DNA of 64,000 bases from Cenococcum geophilum 1.58 (GCA_001692895.1 KV748191.1:2294001-2358000), one strand, 5' to 3'; positions 25,020-35,712 are shown, numbered from the stretch's first letter. Notes: generated by a model from the sequence alone, not told the origin. Numbers and translations: made by a program.

Positions 25020-25230
25020 TATAACGGTGCTATCGCACGTTACCTGCCAAATTCTGCCATATTCTGCTAACCTGCGATTAGCCCGCCTAAAGCTAGCGCC
25101 TTAGCGGCTTACTCTATATATTTATTTACATCGGTCCTAGCGACCCCTTTTCCTTCTCTTTAGCTTAGTATCTTGGTAATACAGCATTCGTTCAAGCTTC
25201 GGTTCAGAGGCATTTGTTTAAGCCGTAATA
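25020..25230 (+). repeat. Gypsy-1 3' LTR
   Basis: 211 bp, TATAACGGT to GCCGTAATA, preceded by the polypurine tract and followed by the AACTG duplication. Confidence 0.93.
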
Positions 25231-25235
25231 AACTG

Positions 25236-25718
25236 CTTATAAAAAACGGACTAGAGCTATTTATAAAGCTCTAATATATTAATATACACTACTACTAGTT
25301 ACATTAAAAAGTACGTAATAATTAAATTAGGATTAACTAGACGCCCACTACTATAATAGTAGCAGACGGCTTAATAAAAGCTCTACTAAGGTAGAAGTAC
25401 AAGACATTCGTTTATTAATTAAATTTGGTTAATATTAAGGAAAGGATTTGAATTAATAAAGATATAGGGTATATTCGACTCAACACCATACTAAGACCTA
25501 TAATGCAGCTTTGGCCTATAGGGGCTTAAAGCTGGGGGTGTGTGTTGGATTTAGCCTATTATCCTATCCTTATTCTCATTCCGGTTATACTACTACCCCC
25601 TATTCCTGTTACGTACCTACCCCTTGTTTCCCTTTAATTTCCGACACGTTCCCCATATATAAATAGTTTCCTTTGATTGTAGTTTGAATAGACAGAGTCT
25701 TCCTCATCTTGACCTACA
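25236..25718 (+). mobile_element. Copia II 3' end with probable 3' LTR (25543-25718)
   Basis: Copia II RNase H text resumes after the AACTG duplication (the end includes TIIVADGLIKALLR near 25350-25385) and stops in the next 100 bp. A polypurine run GCTGGGGGTG (25531-25540) precedes TGTTGGATT at 25543. The segment to CCTACA at 25718 has the TGTTGG to CCTACA end pairing expected of a 176-bp copia LTR. Its 5' partner is not in the window, so the right boundary is inferred from the inverted termini only. Confidence 0.7.
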
Positions 25719-26015
25719 ATCGGTGCACGGACTACCGATCGACAATTTCTCAGAGAAACTGGCTGAGAGTAATTGGCATTTTTTTGAAGCATGAGACAGC
25801 CCGAAAGTCAGGCAATGCCCCTTTCGGAAAGCTGAGACCAAATTTCGGGACATCCTCTGGCAATAGTTATCCCTTAACCTGGTGGCGCCTTACGAGGATA
25901 TTGCCCGTGCGTAAGCCTTGGCACCAAATAAATCTAGCCTTCTAATTGGCCAGTTCCTTATCGATAACTGTAGGACAGGTCAAGGATAAAGAATGTTATC
26001 GAGATTCTCAGCATC
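25719..26015. other. Intergenic, start of gene island
   Basis: Normal base composition returns here. No gene is supported; short open frames on both strands lack recognisable domains. It is probably the 3' flank of the minus-strand regulator gene. Confidence 0.5.
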
Positions 26016-27942
26016 TTAAGGACTCCAACCCCATTCCTTCTTCATACTCTCGACCGAGCTACGCGTCGGCCATCCGAAAGCGCACTCAGTGTCCTGCAGG
26101 AATGATATCATCTTCTCCCGGTCTTCTTGGCTGTGGAACCATGATGCACCTGTTGTAATATCAGCATCGCCCAAAAGAAAAAAAAAACTACGTCTTTGGG
26201 GAGGTTTCAAGGCTTCGCTATTAGGATAGAAATGACCCACATGATGCGACGGCGTGGCAAGCCAGAAATCGTCCCGGGGCGAAGTTATTTGAGAGTGCAA
26301 TACCGCAGATGGATTTAATGCAACTATGGACAATTTTCTAAGGGGGTGGGGTTAGCGGTAAGGTAGTGAAGGGAAGGGAGGCGTTGGAAGGATTGAAAAT
26401 CGTTTGGGAAAGTGGATACCTCGATTTTCGCCTTTGCAATTTGCGCTCGTGCGCCCATTTTCGGGACTGTAGGGTCATGAATAGCGAGGACAATCTGCGA
26501 GATTAAAACATGCTGGTTTCCGTCGACTATAGCGGAAATGATTAGGTAGGTTGCCTATGGAAATACTCGTAGGACTTACTATGCTCAGGATAAGCATACC
26601 AGATTTCCGGATAATATCGTCCCGAATTCTGATCCTCCTTGCGGTAGTAAATTGGATCAAAAGTCTTAGGCCTTGATGCCTCCCACTGTTCAAGTAAGGC
26701 ATGTAATTCGCGCCACCGGTCTGCGGTCTGGTTGCCACTGAACGCCCATTGTAGAACCAGCGCAGTGATCCAGACGATGCGGTTCTGCCACGCAATTCCA
26801 GTCGCCGGGGCAATGAGCTCTGGAAACATGCAGTCGTCGAGGTTTACGCGCAGAATTTGCTGCTCTACAAATGAGTAGTAGATTTCGGTACGAATATGCA
26901 CCCAAAAGCAAGCTTTGACAACGCTACTTTCGACACTGGCGAGAGAGCCGCGAGCGGCGGTAAAAAGGGTATGGGTGGACATGATGGCTTGGCCTTCGTT
27001 TCCAGCTAGTTCCAAGCGTTGTGAACATTACTGAGCCAAATTTATAACGGTAGAGGTTGACACAAGAGCTTACCTACAAACTCTTCGAATCCTCGAAGCA
27101 GGAGCGCTGTGAGGAGAAGAGCTTCATCTTTGACTCCGTCGCCCTTGGTGAACCGAGGAATCATCAATTTCACGCATTTGGCTTGGTGCTCGAATGCTTC
27201 AGCGCGATACGAGCCATCGAGGCGGCAGAGATGCTGCGCGGAGACTGCGAACATGCCATGCAGGAGCATTGGACTCGTCATTGCCATTTCCGGCACGAGT
27301 AAGGCAAAGTGGCGTTCCGGGCTGCATATATCGTACTAGAGAGGATGCCATTAGCGAAGACTCTATTTGGCAATTATAACAAGAGAATTAAGATGTTTAC
27401 CCAAGGCGCTACAGTATCTATGAAATAGCGGAACAAATGCGCTTCAGTAGGATCATCAAATGGCCAGGAGCCACGGTGCTGAGACAATGCCGGGCTTGGA
27501 GGGACTTGGCCCGTTTCAATTGGTGTGGGTTCATTGTTCCTTAATGGCTCGCTGGTAATGGATCTATTACCAAGACTCTGTGATTGGTAAAAGTCTCCTG
27601 TGACTGCGTCTTCAGCTGGAGGTGCAAGGTTGTTGTGTGACGGGGAGTATATTCTCGAACTAGGAGATACCAACGGCCGGATTATCTCGTCTCCAAGTAT
27701 GGGCGTGCCGCCTTAATAGAACTGTTCAGCCACAATTGAATTCGGATGTGGCTCAGGGGACACAGACCATGGCTCACTAAATTATAAGGATCATGAAAAG
27801 CGCTAAAATGGGCTCGCTGTTTTGCCCCTGCCTCTTGCGTCGAATCAGGCGGGCTGATAAGTGATGGTACAACAGGGCTCTCCTCAAAATTAACCACATC
27901 AGAGTCGGCGCCATCCGTCGGCGTCTGCTTCGATTCATCCAC
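26016..27942 (-). CDS. Fungal-specific transcription factor domain protein (Fungal_trans_2 type), multi-exon
   Basis: Probable regulator of the Zn2Cys6 class, nuclear by family. On the minus strand the exons I can set by splice sites and frame are: up to 27401, 27335-27074, 27005-26580, 26526-26420, 26337-26241 and 26149-26016 (stop). Introns are 65, 68, 53, 82 and 91 nt, with donors GTAAAC, GTAAGC, GTAAGT, GTATCC and GTGGGT. The spliced product reads through the family's landmarks: FRYFIDTVAPWYDICSPERH, then SPMLLHGMFAVSAQHLCR, LLLRGFEEFVAGNEG, RIVWITALVLQWAF, YYPEIWYAYPEHIDGNQHVL, SICGIALSN and a C-terminus ending KKEWGWSP. Upstream, a Ser/Pro-rich part (27942-27780) must be joined to 27710-27401 by an intron I could not settle. 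The N-terminal zinc cluster was not found, so the 5' end and start codon are open. Confident of family, not of the full model. Confidence 0.85.
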
Positions 27943-29133
27943 AAAATTGACTATCCCGAATTAACTGTTAGTGTTCCTACAAATGCAGGAGAGGTGAAGC
28001 GACGAACCGTTTCCGCCTGTCGACAGCCATACCTGTCCTTCGTCAAAGAAGTAGTCGTACTTTTTTATATCAGCACGAGTGGCTGATGTAGTTGGGCAAA
28101 CCCCATGTCGAAATCGAACGCGGTAATGGTGCCCTCCTGGCTTATTTGCCGTTTTGATAGGTTCACCCTGTGGCGCCGCAACCAGACTGTCTTCTCTGTA
28201 GTTCATCGCTCCTTCAAGCAAACTTCCTGAATAATGGACGTCTGTCTGCACAATGTAAGACCGGGAAAATGGAGCCGCATGACTGACGGGTCTGGGAAAT
28301 CGAGGTGCTGAGTAACCTGTGCACTACTACAAATGTGGTATGCGCTTAGTTGGAAAAGGCATGGTTCCTGAGCGATGCCCAGAGTTTCTAAAGAGAGCAA
28401 CTTGCCGCATTTGACCGGCTGAGTAATGCACAGACGGTCATCAATGGAGTCTTCATACGTGATGAACACCACGATCCAAAACTTAGCCCCTATCGTACTG
28501 CCTAGAGAGGAGCCCCATTTGATTATTCAGGCTTTGATTTATCATCAGGTTGGGGTCCATTACTCGAATTGTATTCTTTTGTCACGCGTCCGTGACTTTT
28601 GCAAGTGCACGGGCGTGTGCGAGTTGGAGGCATCAGAATCAATCTGATTCTGAAGCTGGGTCTCGAGGCCTTCAGATTAATCTAACCCCAAGAGCTCTAT
28701 TTCAACCATTTCTTAGAGTAAACGCTCCAAAACATGCCAATTTTCAGTAAGTTTTAGCGTGTTTTATAGGCGGTGAGAGGAGCAGTTATCTTCTTTTCTT
28801 GTCTCTTAAGGCTTCAATTTGTAGAGTTTTAAGGCCATTTCTAAGCTTCGAAGAGCTCCGCCAGCCTTCGTCCGTCATGTAGACCGGGTCATACGATACC
28901 CCCACGCTGCATGCAACTGCCCCTTTTATGTTGAATTCAGGACATAGGATCATTTACGAAAGAAAAACGGCCGTTTTCGGAGTAAGGGACAACGGAATTG
29001 CAAGGTGGGGGGATTGTAAGAGACGAATACATACATATATTGACCGATCATCCGTTCAGTCCGTCACTGCAAGACTCTTCCAACAACTAAGGAATTTCTC
29101 AGAGTAGCTTTGATATCAAGCCACAAAAGCAAA
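27943..29133. promoter_or_regulatory. Divergent region between regulator and aldo/keto reductase
   Basis: This interval separates the 5' side of the minus-strand regulator from the plus-strand reductase. The minus strand has an open stretch ending at 27961 (reads RVRFRHGVCPTTSATRADIK near 28110) that could be an upstream exon of the regulator or a separate small gene. It shows no C-x2-C zinc cluster. The last 500 bp before 29134 should hold the reductase promoter; I see no unambiguous regulator site. Confidence 0.4.
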
Positions 29134-30228
29134 ATGTCTTCTCCAGTCAAGCTTATATTCGGAACGCACGCTATCCAAACATTTCCAGTTGAAGTCCAAA
29201 AGGAATTCTTTTCTATTCTTAAAGAATATGGAGTCAAAGATCTCGACACAGCATATATCTATGCAGGCAGTGAACAGGCCTTAGGAGACATCGGAGCTGC
29301 GAAAACTTATGCTATCCACACAAAAGCCCCTGGGTTCATTCCCGGTTTCCAGAAGAAGGACAGTATCATTGCCACTGCGAATGAAAGTCTGGAGCGTCTC
29401 GGCGTCGACCAGGTCGATACCTACTTCTTGCATTCTCCTGACCCAGAGACCCACATCGAAGATACGTTGGAAGGGGTGCAAGAGGTGTATAAATCCGGCA
29501 AATTCAAGCATGTAAGTCATCCCAACTTGAAAGACCTACCATATCTATAGTAGCAGCCAAACATAAAAAGACGCACCCAGCGAGATTGCCGTAACGTAAC
29601 TTTGCAGCCTTAGCCATCACTAACCCCACAACACAAACCACTAACCCATCCCCAGTTCGGCCTCTCCAACTTCCCTGCCGCGGACGTCGAGAAAATCCAC
29701 GCCTACATGTCCTCACACGCCTACGTCCTCCCGACCGTCTACCAAGGCAACTACAATCCGGTGGCCCGCCACGCCGACAGCGATCTCTTCCCGCTGCTCC
29801 GCAAATTAGGCATGCGCTTCTACGCCTACTCCCCACTCGCGGGCGGCTTCCTGACCAAGTCCGCCGCCACCGTCGCCGCCGGCAACAGCGGTCGCTTCAA
29901 CCGTGACGACCGCGGCGGCCAGCTGTACCAGAAGATGTACAACCGGCCGTCATTACTCGCGGCGCTCGAGGAGTGGGATGCCATTGCGTGTGACGCTGGG
30001 ATCTCACGCGCTGCGCTGGCGTACCGGTTTGTGGCGTTTCATTCGAGCTTGGATGGGAGTAAAGGGGATGGGGTGGTTGTGGGGGCTAGTCGGCCAGAGC
30101 AGCTTAGGGGGACGCTGGAGGAATTGCGGAAGGGGGTTTTGGAGCCTAGCACAGTGGAAAGAGTGGAGCGGGTTTGGGAGAGCGTGAAGGGGGAGGCGCC
30201 GGTGGATAATTTTGCGGATGGGCAGTAG
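29134..30228 (+). CDS. Aldo/keto reductase, AKR7 (aflatoxin-aldehyde reductase) type
   Basis: NADPH-dependent reductase of aldehydes and ketones, cytosolic by family. Two exons, 29134-29511 and 29656-30228, join in phase 0 to 316 codons, close to the usual 320-360. The intron is 144 nt with donor GTAAGT, a CACTAAC branch-like site and acceptor CCCCAG. Joining gives SGKFKHFGLSNFPAADVEKI, a family landmark. The catalytic tetrad is present: Asp and Tyr in LDTAYIYAGSEQALG, Lys in AIHTKAPGF, His in YFLHSPDP. YAYSPLAGGFLTK is typical of AKR7. I chose the ATG at 29134 (AGCAAAATG context) over an in-frame ATG at 29110, because MSSPVKLIFGTHAI starts at the first beta strand as in relatives. Without splicing the frame would end at 29550. 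It is transcribed divergently from the regulator at 26-28 kb. Substrate is unknown. Confidence 0.93.
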
Positions 30229-32619
30229 CTGAGGGCCTTGAAAGCGTGGCTGAGGTAACTACCTATGGAATTATTCAGTATTCTATATGGAATTTCCTAA
30301 GCATTAATCTTGGATAGATTTATAAGAGAGTAGTAGATGTTCTTTTGCGATATTCTGCTGCTCAGTCGGCTTAGTCGTCGCCAAGACAAATTAGGCTAGG
30401 ATGAGCTGTCGAAGTTCTTCGTAGCTTTCTGAATACGACCTTTACTTAAGACTTTGTTATAATCCTCTAAGAGAACATAACTAGAAAAGGTGGAAATTTT
30501 AGCGGCAAACCCAGACCTGGCTCCATATTCATACGTCCCAGCTTTTGCGGAGTGACGATGCCGCATCAGGATATAAAGACCCTGTTTCAGTCCTGCGTAA
30601 GAGGCTGAAGCCTCTCTTCCTCGCCGTTGAGCTATGACGGCACTATTACGAAATAGTCTGCTCCTATCCTAGCAATATAACTTCCGATATCTCTGAACCA
30701 CTGTAGAAACCTAATCTCTAAGCCTAAATCTCAACACGGTGATATCGTACGATACCAAATCCGTACTAATAACCCGTTTTCCAAACGGCTACTCAGGGCA
30801 CAAGCTCCCGTCTCCTTCAGCCGTGACCGGCACCGGTGACTGACGTCCACTTTACCCATACCCCTCCCGTCTCACGCCATCGCTGGGAGCTCCCGTGCCG
30901 TGTGTTGAGCTGGTGTTGGGCATAAGGGCATTGGAAAAGGTATTGGTTTCATGCGTGTTTGGCGAACGTAGGGCCTCGCCCTCGAATGGGATTTCAAAAT
31001 CCGCATTTTGCTTTTCCGCACCATGCGCCCGTGACATCTATGCACTGTGTTTGCTGGCAGGCCCCTCCACAAAGCAACGCGGCGCCGGACCTCTCACCAG
31101 CTCCTCAATTAATCTGATGCAATAATGCGCTCCCCCAGGCTGAGGCAAGGCGCGCACGCAAGAAAAAGCAGGGAAATCTGATGAACTGGCGGTCTACCAT
31201 GGTTATTGTGTCGCGTTCTCGTATTTCAGATGGGATGGAGAGGCTGCGCGTGCCATTGGCGGAATTGTGACGAATTTATTCGCCTTGTTCTGTTCGCTGC
31301 TGTGCTTTACGAAAACGGGTGCAGTGCGGGGCAGCCGCATTTACAGTTTCCCTCTGCACTCCTGCGTGCATGCTGACCTGGCCGGCTTTGCGGTCGGCGA
31401 CAGGAAATGAGGCTTCGGCAACATCACCAAACGCCCTGTCCTTCCCCTTATCTCCATCCCCGCACTTCGCAAAATAAGCCAGCCTCCTCTTTGGTTGGCT
31501 GCACTGCGATTGATATGTTTGCATGCAGTTCGCCCCTCCAAGAATATCCATTGGATGACTTGCTCTTTGGCCCTCCCGTTTTAGCCCGCGCGCACAGCCC
31601 TTCGCTCTACCAGTCGAATCCTCCGAGGCCTTCTGGGCGGTCACGGCGCTTCGCAATACGCTGCAAGCCTCTAGTCTGCAGCTAGCAGCCGCCGACGACA
31701 CCGTGCAGCGGGCCCCAATGTCACTCTGCGTGGGCCCGAGTCTTGGAGTTTAACTAATCGCACTGCCTAAGAGCCGATCGATCTCGACAGCATGCAGGTC
31801 ATGGGGTTTTCAATTGCTGGTCGTCCAGGACGAGCCAGAGCATCGATGATCGGAGGTCTAGAAGAACGGCAGAGGGAGAGTGGCATCTGATGTTCTGCGG
31901 AGATCTCTGTTTCGGGATGTAAAGTGAGGATCTCTGGCCGATCGTGGTGATCAACCGTACATGCAGGGGTTGGAGTGGAGGAGTGTGATAGGCAACGAGG
32001 GACGCCATGGAGTTGAGATCTGGAAAATACATGGCAATCTTGCTGCAGCCAGACATTGGCGAAGGCTGTCACCCTGCCTAAAACGTTTTGCATAAAAGTT
32101 GACACTGCATGGTGATGCGGAAAGAAGGGCTGGTAAAGGAGGAAAGCCTACCGTCCCCACTAGCTGGGGAGGGGTTCTGTATTGCTCATGACATGTGAGA
32201 TTCCCGTCAAAAAGTATTAAAAGTAGGAAAATGTGACAGAAATCCAAGCGACGCCACCCCCTGTCCAACGCCTGCGCTCAAAGGTTCCCAATTGGAAATA
32301 TGCGAGATAGTGATACATTATATGGGAATCAGAAGCGAATCAAAAGCCCCCCAGCCATGTAAATGCTAAATATCCTCCTTTTGTCATGCTGCCCTAGAGG
32401 TTTGGAGAAGCGAGGGAATGCAGTCTTGAGTATGTTGCGCCGGACCAATGATCCCAAACAATCACAAAAGCCACACTCGGGGAAAGCCGTTCGAATCGTC
32501 TCTTTCGTCGTAGTAGAAGTCATCGTAGAGGGCAGTTGATGATAAGCTTTGCAGCGAGGGCTTGTAGATCCTTGCTGGCCCCAGAAGCAACCTTCGGCTG
32601 TCGATAGTCCTTATATCGA
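30229..32619. other. Long interval with no supported gene
   Basis: 2.4 kb of normal composition. The longest open frames (141 codons minus at 31276-31701; 112 codons minus at 31767-32105) overlap frames of similar length on the other strand or in other phases. They lack recognisable domains and clear splice structure, so I do not call them. It may hold untranslated regions or a gene with short exons that I cannot resolve. Confidence 0.5.
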
Positions 32620-32835
32620 TTATCGACCCTTGGCAGCCGTGAGGTATGATAGTGAAGCAAATGAAGAGGTCATGGCTGAATATGTTGCGCCCGATGTGGA
32701 GTTGATTGAGGATATTGAGGAGGAGCTTGGTGTGCGGACTTGTTGGAGATTGAGGGTGACGCAGCTGTCGCACCGGCCATTCTGCTGGTTGCAGCGGCCC
32801 CGGCAACCTCGCTCGTAGTTGACGCAGGAGAACAT
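32620..32835 (-). CDS. Small Cys-rich protein, 71 residues, hypothetical
   Basis: Function unknown. The first 30 residues carry five cysteines in a compact pattern (MFSCVNYERGCRGRC, then C-D-S-C after NQQNGR), followed by a Ser/Thr-rich tail with no membrane segment and no signal peptide. The pattern C-x6-C-x3-C-x7-C-x2-C could bind a metal, but I cannot assign a known finger. I start at the ATG whose context is CTCACAATG (A at -3). The open frame extends upstream to 33087 but that extension looks like 5' untranslated sequence. The Cys pattern makes a real gene likely; the function is open. Confidence 0.6.
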   Translation of the reverse strand: MFSCVNYERGCRGRCNQQNGRCDSCVTLNLQQVRTPSSSSISSINSTSGATYSAMTSSFASLSYLTAAKGR

Positions 32836-33180
32836 TGTGAGAGACGGTTGTGTGGTCTTTGTGTGAGAGATAGGTAGCAAAGACTTGAGTCTAGTGCTTT
32901 GATGTTTGTAGAGGACTGGTTTGTGGAGTATTTCTGGTGAGGGTGTAATCGGAGAAAGGAGAAAGGAGGGTGGTGCTTCTAGATATAGAAAGCACCAATT
33001 GTTTGATGCCCGATGATGTAGGTCTGAAGACACCGGGGAAACCGAACTAAGCACCCTTAATGGGACGTAGCGCGTTTTGGGATTCAAGGGTATGGCTTCG
33101 GTGGTAACAGGGCCAGAAAAAGGTACCAGTAAGGCGAGGTTCGTGAGAGCCCAAGTGGTGGGGTTGGTTTATTGGTCGAG
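32836..33180. other. Probable 5' flank of the Cys-rich gene
   Basis: No separate gene seen. The minus strand is open through part of it, with Ser/Pro/Leu-rich low-information sequence, consistent with a leader. Confidence 0.4.
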
Positions 33181-33495
33181 ATGCGTGTGCTACTGACCAA
33201 TTCAAGGCTGCTGCGTTCTGCTGCTTTCTGCTTGCTGGCCATAGCGGCAGGGCCCCTTTGCTTTAAAGCTTGGACGACCTCTGACATCCCACCGTATGGC
33301 ACCGTATGGCCGTCCGTATTGCGTGGATGCTTCGGAACTCCTTCCAGTCAGAGAGAAGGAGCTCTGCGCAGTTTGACGCGGCTTTTTGCTCTACAGTGCT
33401 GCACGCGGGTATTTTTGGTCCTTGTGCTGATCGGCGCTACCTGCACTGCCCTGGCCTGCGTCGTCTCCCTTACCCGTTCTTACCTCGATTCATAA
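33181..33495 (+). CDS. Possible small membrane protein, 104 residues
   Basis: Weak candidate. The frame begins MRVLLTNSRLLRSAAFCLLA, which resembles a signal sequence or membrane anchor. A second hydrophobic run (VFLVLVLIGATCTALACVV) lies near residues 78-96. No domain is recognised, and an overlapping 168-codon frame at 33306-33812 makes the reading ambiguous. I include it only because two hydrophobic segments in one frame with an ATG are more than expected by chance. Confidence 0.2.
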   Translation: MRVLLTNSRLLRSAAFCLLAIAAGPLCFKAWTTSDIPPYGTVWPSVLRGCFGTPSSQREGALRSLTRLFALQCCTRVFLVLVLIGATCTALACVVSLTRSYLDS

Positions 33496-34385
33496 GCCCG
33501 CTGCCGGGCGCCCTAGCTCCGCTGCGCTTCTTTTCTGCTGAAGGCGAAAAGGCTGAAAGGAATCTCCGCATGGACCACCCAGATTGGGACCCGTATCTAT
33601 GGAAGCCCTCTTCGACTGCATTGGCTCGCAGAGGAGGAGGAATAATATTGCCTGACCATGATGCAGCGCTGATATCGGGCTCTCCCAATTCTTGGGTTAC
33701 ACTGTTTTACAGTTGTCGACGTCTGGTTGCTGCCAACAGCGTGTCGATTATCTGCAAGCAGAACAACATCACCGGGACACAATCACAAGATCGGGCTGCA
33801 AGTATGCTGTGAGCTGCCTTACCTATGCTTAGTTAGAGTACTAGCTACTAGCCTCTCCTGTACTCATACTTCTAAACATTCATTCAGCGGCTTACATTCA
33901 CTCACTGCTTTTGGCTCCCCGTTTTGAATAACTACATCCCTTTCCGCCTAGATCCTAGATCCTCGGCCAAACCGTCCAGAATGCCCGACTTCCGTGGTGC
34001 GCAGCCGGGACGGCAGTCCCCGGCAATTGCAGAGGCGCGACTCTGCGGCTTCTCCGAGCTTGCACAAGAGTTATTTCCGCGACAAAGATGGCCGCCCTGT
34101 CTATGCGGAAATATTGAGTCGGAGGTCATCTCGATCTCATTACTATAAGTTTAAGCACTGTACTGTCAGATGATACGTCTAGAATATTTCCCTTCTCTCC
34201 GCTTCGTGCCGAGCGCTGCTACCTTTGGCAGCTCGTTATGCAGAAACGAATGCTGACCGCCAGGACCCGACAAGGTTCCCGTAAGCGTAAGCATAAGGCC
34301 ATGCGGAATTTGGTGGCAACATAAAATCGACTGATATTTACAGGCCTGGAACTGCCGGCTGTGTCGGAGCGCTCTTTCGAACATA
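33496..34385. other. Interval with no supported gene
   Basis: Short overlapping frames on both strands, none with a recognisable domain. Composition is that of the gene island. Confidence 0.5.
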
Positions 34386-34765
34386 ACGTGGGTCACCGGG
34401 TTCTGACGGTCCACCCAGTTATGACGGAAATCTAACCGCATTTAGTTATGACGGCACACCAAAATACTGCCGAATGCCTATTTGCAGGGAAATCACTAGT
34501 AAAAACCATCGCAAAGCATTATTTTATTATTAACCCCGAATGAAGCCTTAAACATATATGGGAGAGAGTCTATATCGACTTTTTACAGTGTATTAGGCAG
34601 CTGATTGCTTAGATAACCGCGAGTTGGCGGATTAAAGTCCTCATCTGAGGCTTGAGGCGATTTTTTCCAGCAGAATACCGAAATAGGAAATCGCTTTTCC
34701 TAATTAGACAGGCGGTCAGATTTCCGTCATAACTGGGTGGACCGTCATAACCCGGTGACCCACGT
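34386..34765. mobile_element. 380-bp TA-flanked MITE with 54-bp terminal inverted repeats
   Basis: Terminal inverted repeats of 54 bp with two mismatches start ACGTGGGTCACCGGG (left 34386-34439, right 34712-34765). TA flanks both ends (34384-34385 and 34766-34767). Each repeat contains GTT(A/C)TGACGG twice, about 22 bp apart; a third copy lies at about 34443-34452, just inside the left repeat. There is no coding capacity. The inner left half shares a run with the 745-bp element at 16726 (for example GAGTCTATA followed by TCGA and TTTT). Confidence 0.9.
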
Positions 34766-34767
34766 TA

Positions 34768-35612
34768 TGAACATCGCATGATTTGTAGAGACCCTCGACT
34801 CCATTTCCTCCACATCAACTCCCAATAACACCGACTAATCAGCTAGTGAAAAGACTTCGCCAGAGAAATATTTGTAAGAAATACTAAATTGCCATTGAAA
34901 ATCCCAAAGGTCAAATTTGGTCCTCAACTTTTGAAACTCTCCATACTCTGGGCAAGTCTTCGCCTTGACGAATCGCAACATGAATCCTCGGGCCCATCAT
35001 GGAAAGCCGGAGTTATGAAACGTCCGCTCGTATCGTATAAAACCACTCCGAGCAGCCGTCCTAATCGGGGCTCTAAGACCGTAGCGAAGACCACTAGCAG
35101 GAAAATTTTCTGCCGACATGAATGTTCTTGGTACTCCAGATGGCATCAGCCAGGTGGCTCTAGTTCTATTATCCTCCTTTTAGTCATGCAATAAAAACCC
35201 CCATCACATTATTTGGGCGCAGTTTGCGCAGTTTGCGATGACATTTCATGCACAACTTTCTCCACTCCCATCTCAACTGACCGCTCATGATGGGCGACGG
35301 ATGCTGTGGACCGTAGTATCCCTACTGTTGGTACTTGTACTCCTCATATGGCTCAGTATGGCTCAGAGTGCAGCTTAGTCGGTTGCCTAGCTCTTATTTT
35401 CCCCACCTCCCTGCAGTATACGAAGAACGCGGCCAAAGGGATCAGAACAAAACTAGCGATAGCCCCAATTACCACACCAGTTATGGCCACACCAAAAAAT
35501 GACACCCCCTGCCAAAATACTATGCAAAAGTCATACAATTAATTCCAGAGTTTAAAGAAATCTGAAGCTACTTATAGATACGTAATCTAGCAATCGCGAT
35601 ACTTTTTAGTGT
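34768..35612. other. Interval with no supported gene
   Basis: A minus-strand stretch at 35353-35538 has a strong membrane-like run (AITGVVIGAIASFVLIPLAAF) but no ATG and no visible partner exons. Nothing else is recognisable. Confidence 0.45.
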
Positions 35613-35712
35613 TTAAAATCTAGTGTGCCCCTTGGCCTTAATTATAGCGTCGCATCTCTCTTCTATACTATTAATTAAAGACATAAAAAGGTAGGAGCAA
35701 TCTTATTTTAGT
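35613..35712 (-). pseudogene. Tc1/mariner transposase C-terminal remnant
   Basis: The minus strand reads LFMSLINSIEERCDAIIKAK then GHTRF and a stop (35613). The order INS-x2-x-RC-x-A-x-I-x-AKG just before the stop is the classic C-terminus of Tc1-family transposases. An in-frame stop lies ten codons before LINS. No DDE catalytic region can be read upstream (35713-36060), which is AT-rich with TpA excess, so only the tail is identifiable. Confidence 0.6.

Larger units (their letters stand above)
19041..25230 (+). mobile_element. Gypsy-1: complete Ty3/gypsy chromovirus-type retrotransposon
   Basis: A 6190-bp element with 211-bp LTRs (19041-19251 and 25020-25230) and a perfect target duplication AACTG (19036-19040 and 25231-25235). 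A gag-like region spans about 19.48-20.6 kb, with a ruined zinc knuckle (YFNYDK, stop, GYFALSC) near 20520-20570. RT includes YLDDILIY near 22207-22230, and RNase H includes ETDASNRVIAGILSQL near 22650. Integrase includes the zinc-finger part near 23440, FIDFYKLPRDRNGYN near 23545-23590, then SNYRP near 23725 where family members have SDRGPQ, so the second catalytic Asp is Asn. YPQTDGQIEI keeps the Glu. A chromodomain (EILAYKIVRGALKYYI, then KGYNPN) closes it near 24450-24560. The polypurine tract AAGAGGGGGG adjoins the 3' LTR. Dead through RIP stops. Confidence 0.95.

Noticed and set aside
25709-26158. Plus-strand frames of 70-78 codons
   Set aside because: They are antisense to, or downstream of, the last exon of the spliced minus-strand regulator.
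31276-31701. 141-codon minus frame in the gene island
   Set aside because: Overlapped by an opposite-strand frame of similar quality, no recognisable domain, unusual composition for a protein.
33306-33812. 168-codon plus frame
   Set aside because: Overlaps a different frame with hydrophobic segments and shows no domain or homology that I recognise.
34889-35194. 101-codon plus frame
   Set aside because: No domain, no intron logic, and no sign of coding bias.
35353-35538. Minus-strand membrane-like segment
   Set aside because: One strong hydrophobic run, but no ATG and no adjoining exons with clear splice sites; could be the tail of a gene but cannot be supported.
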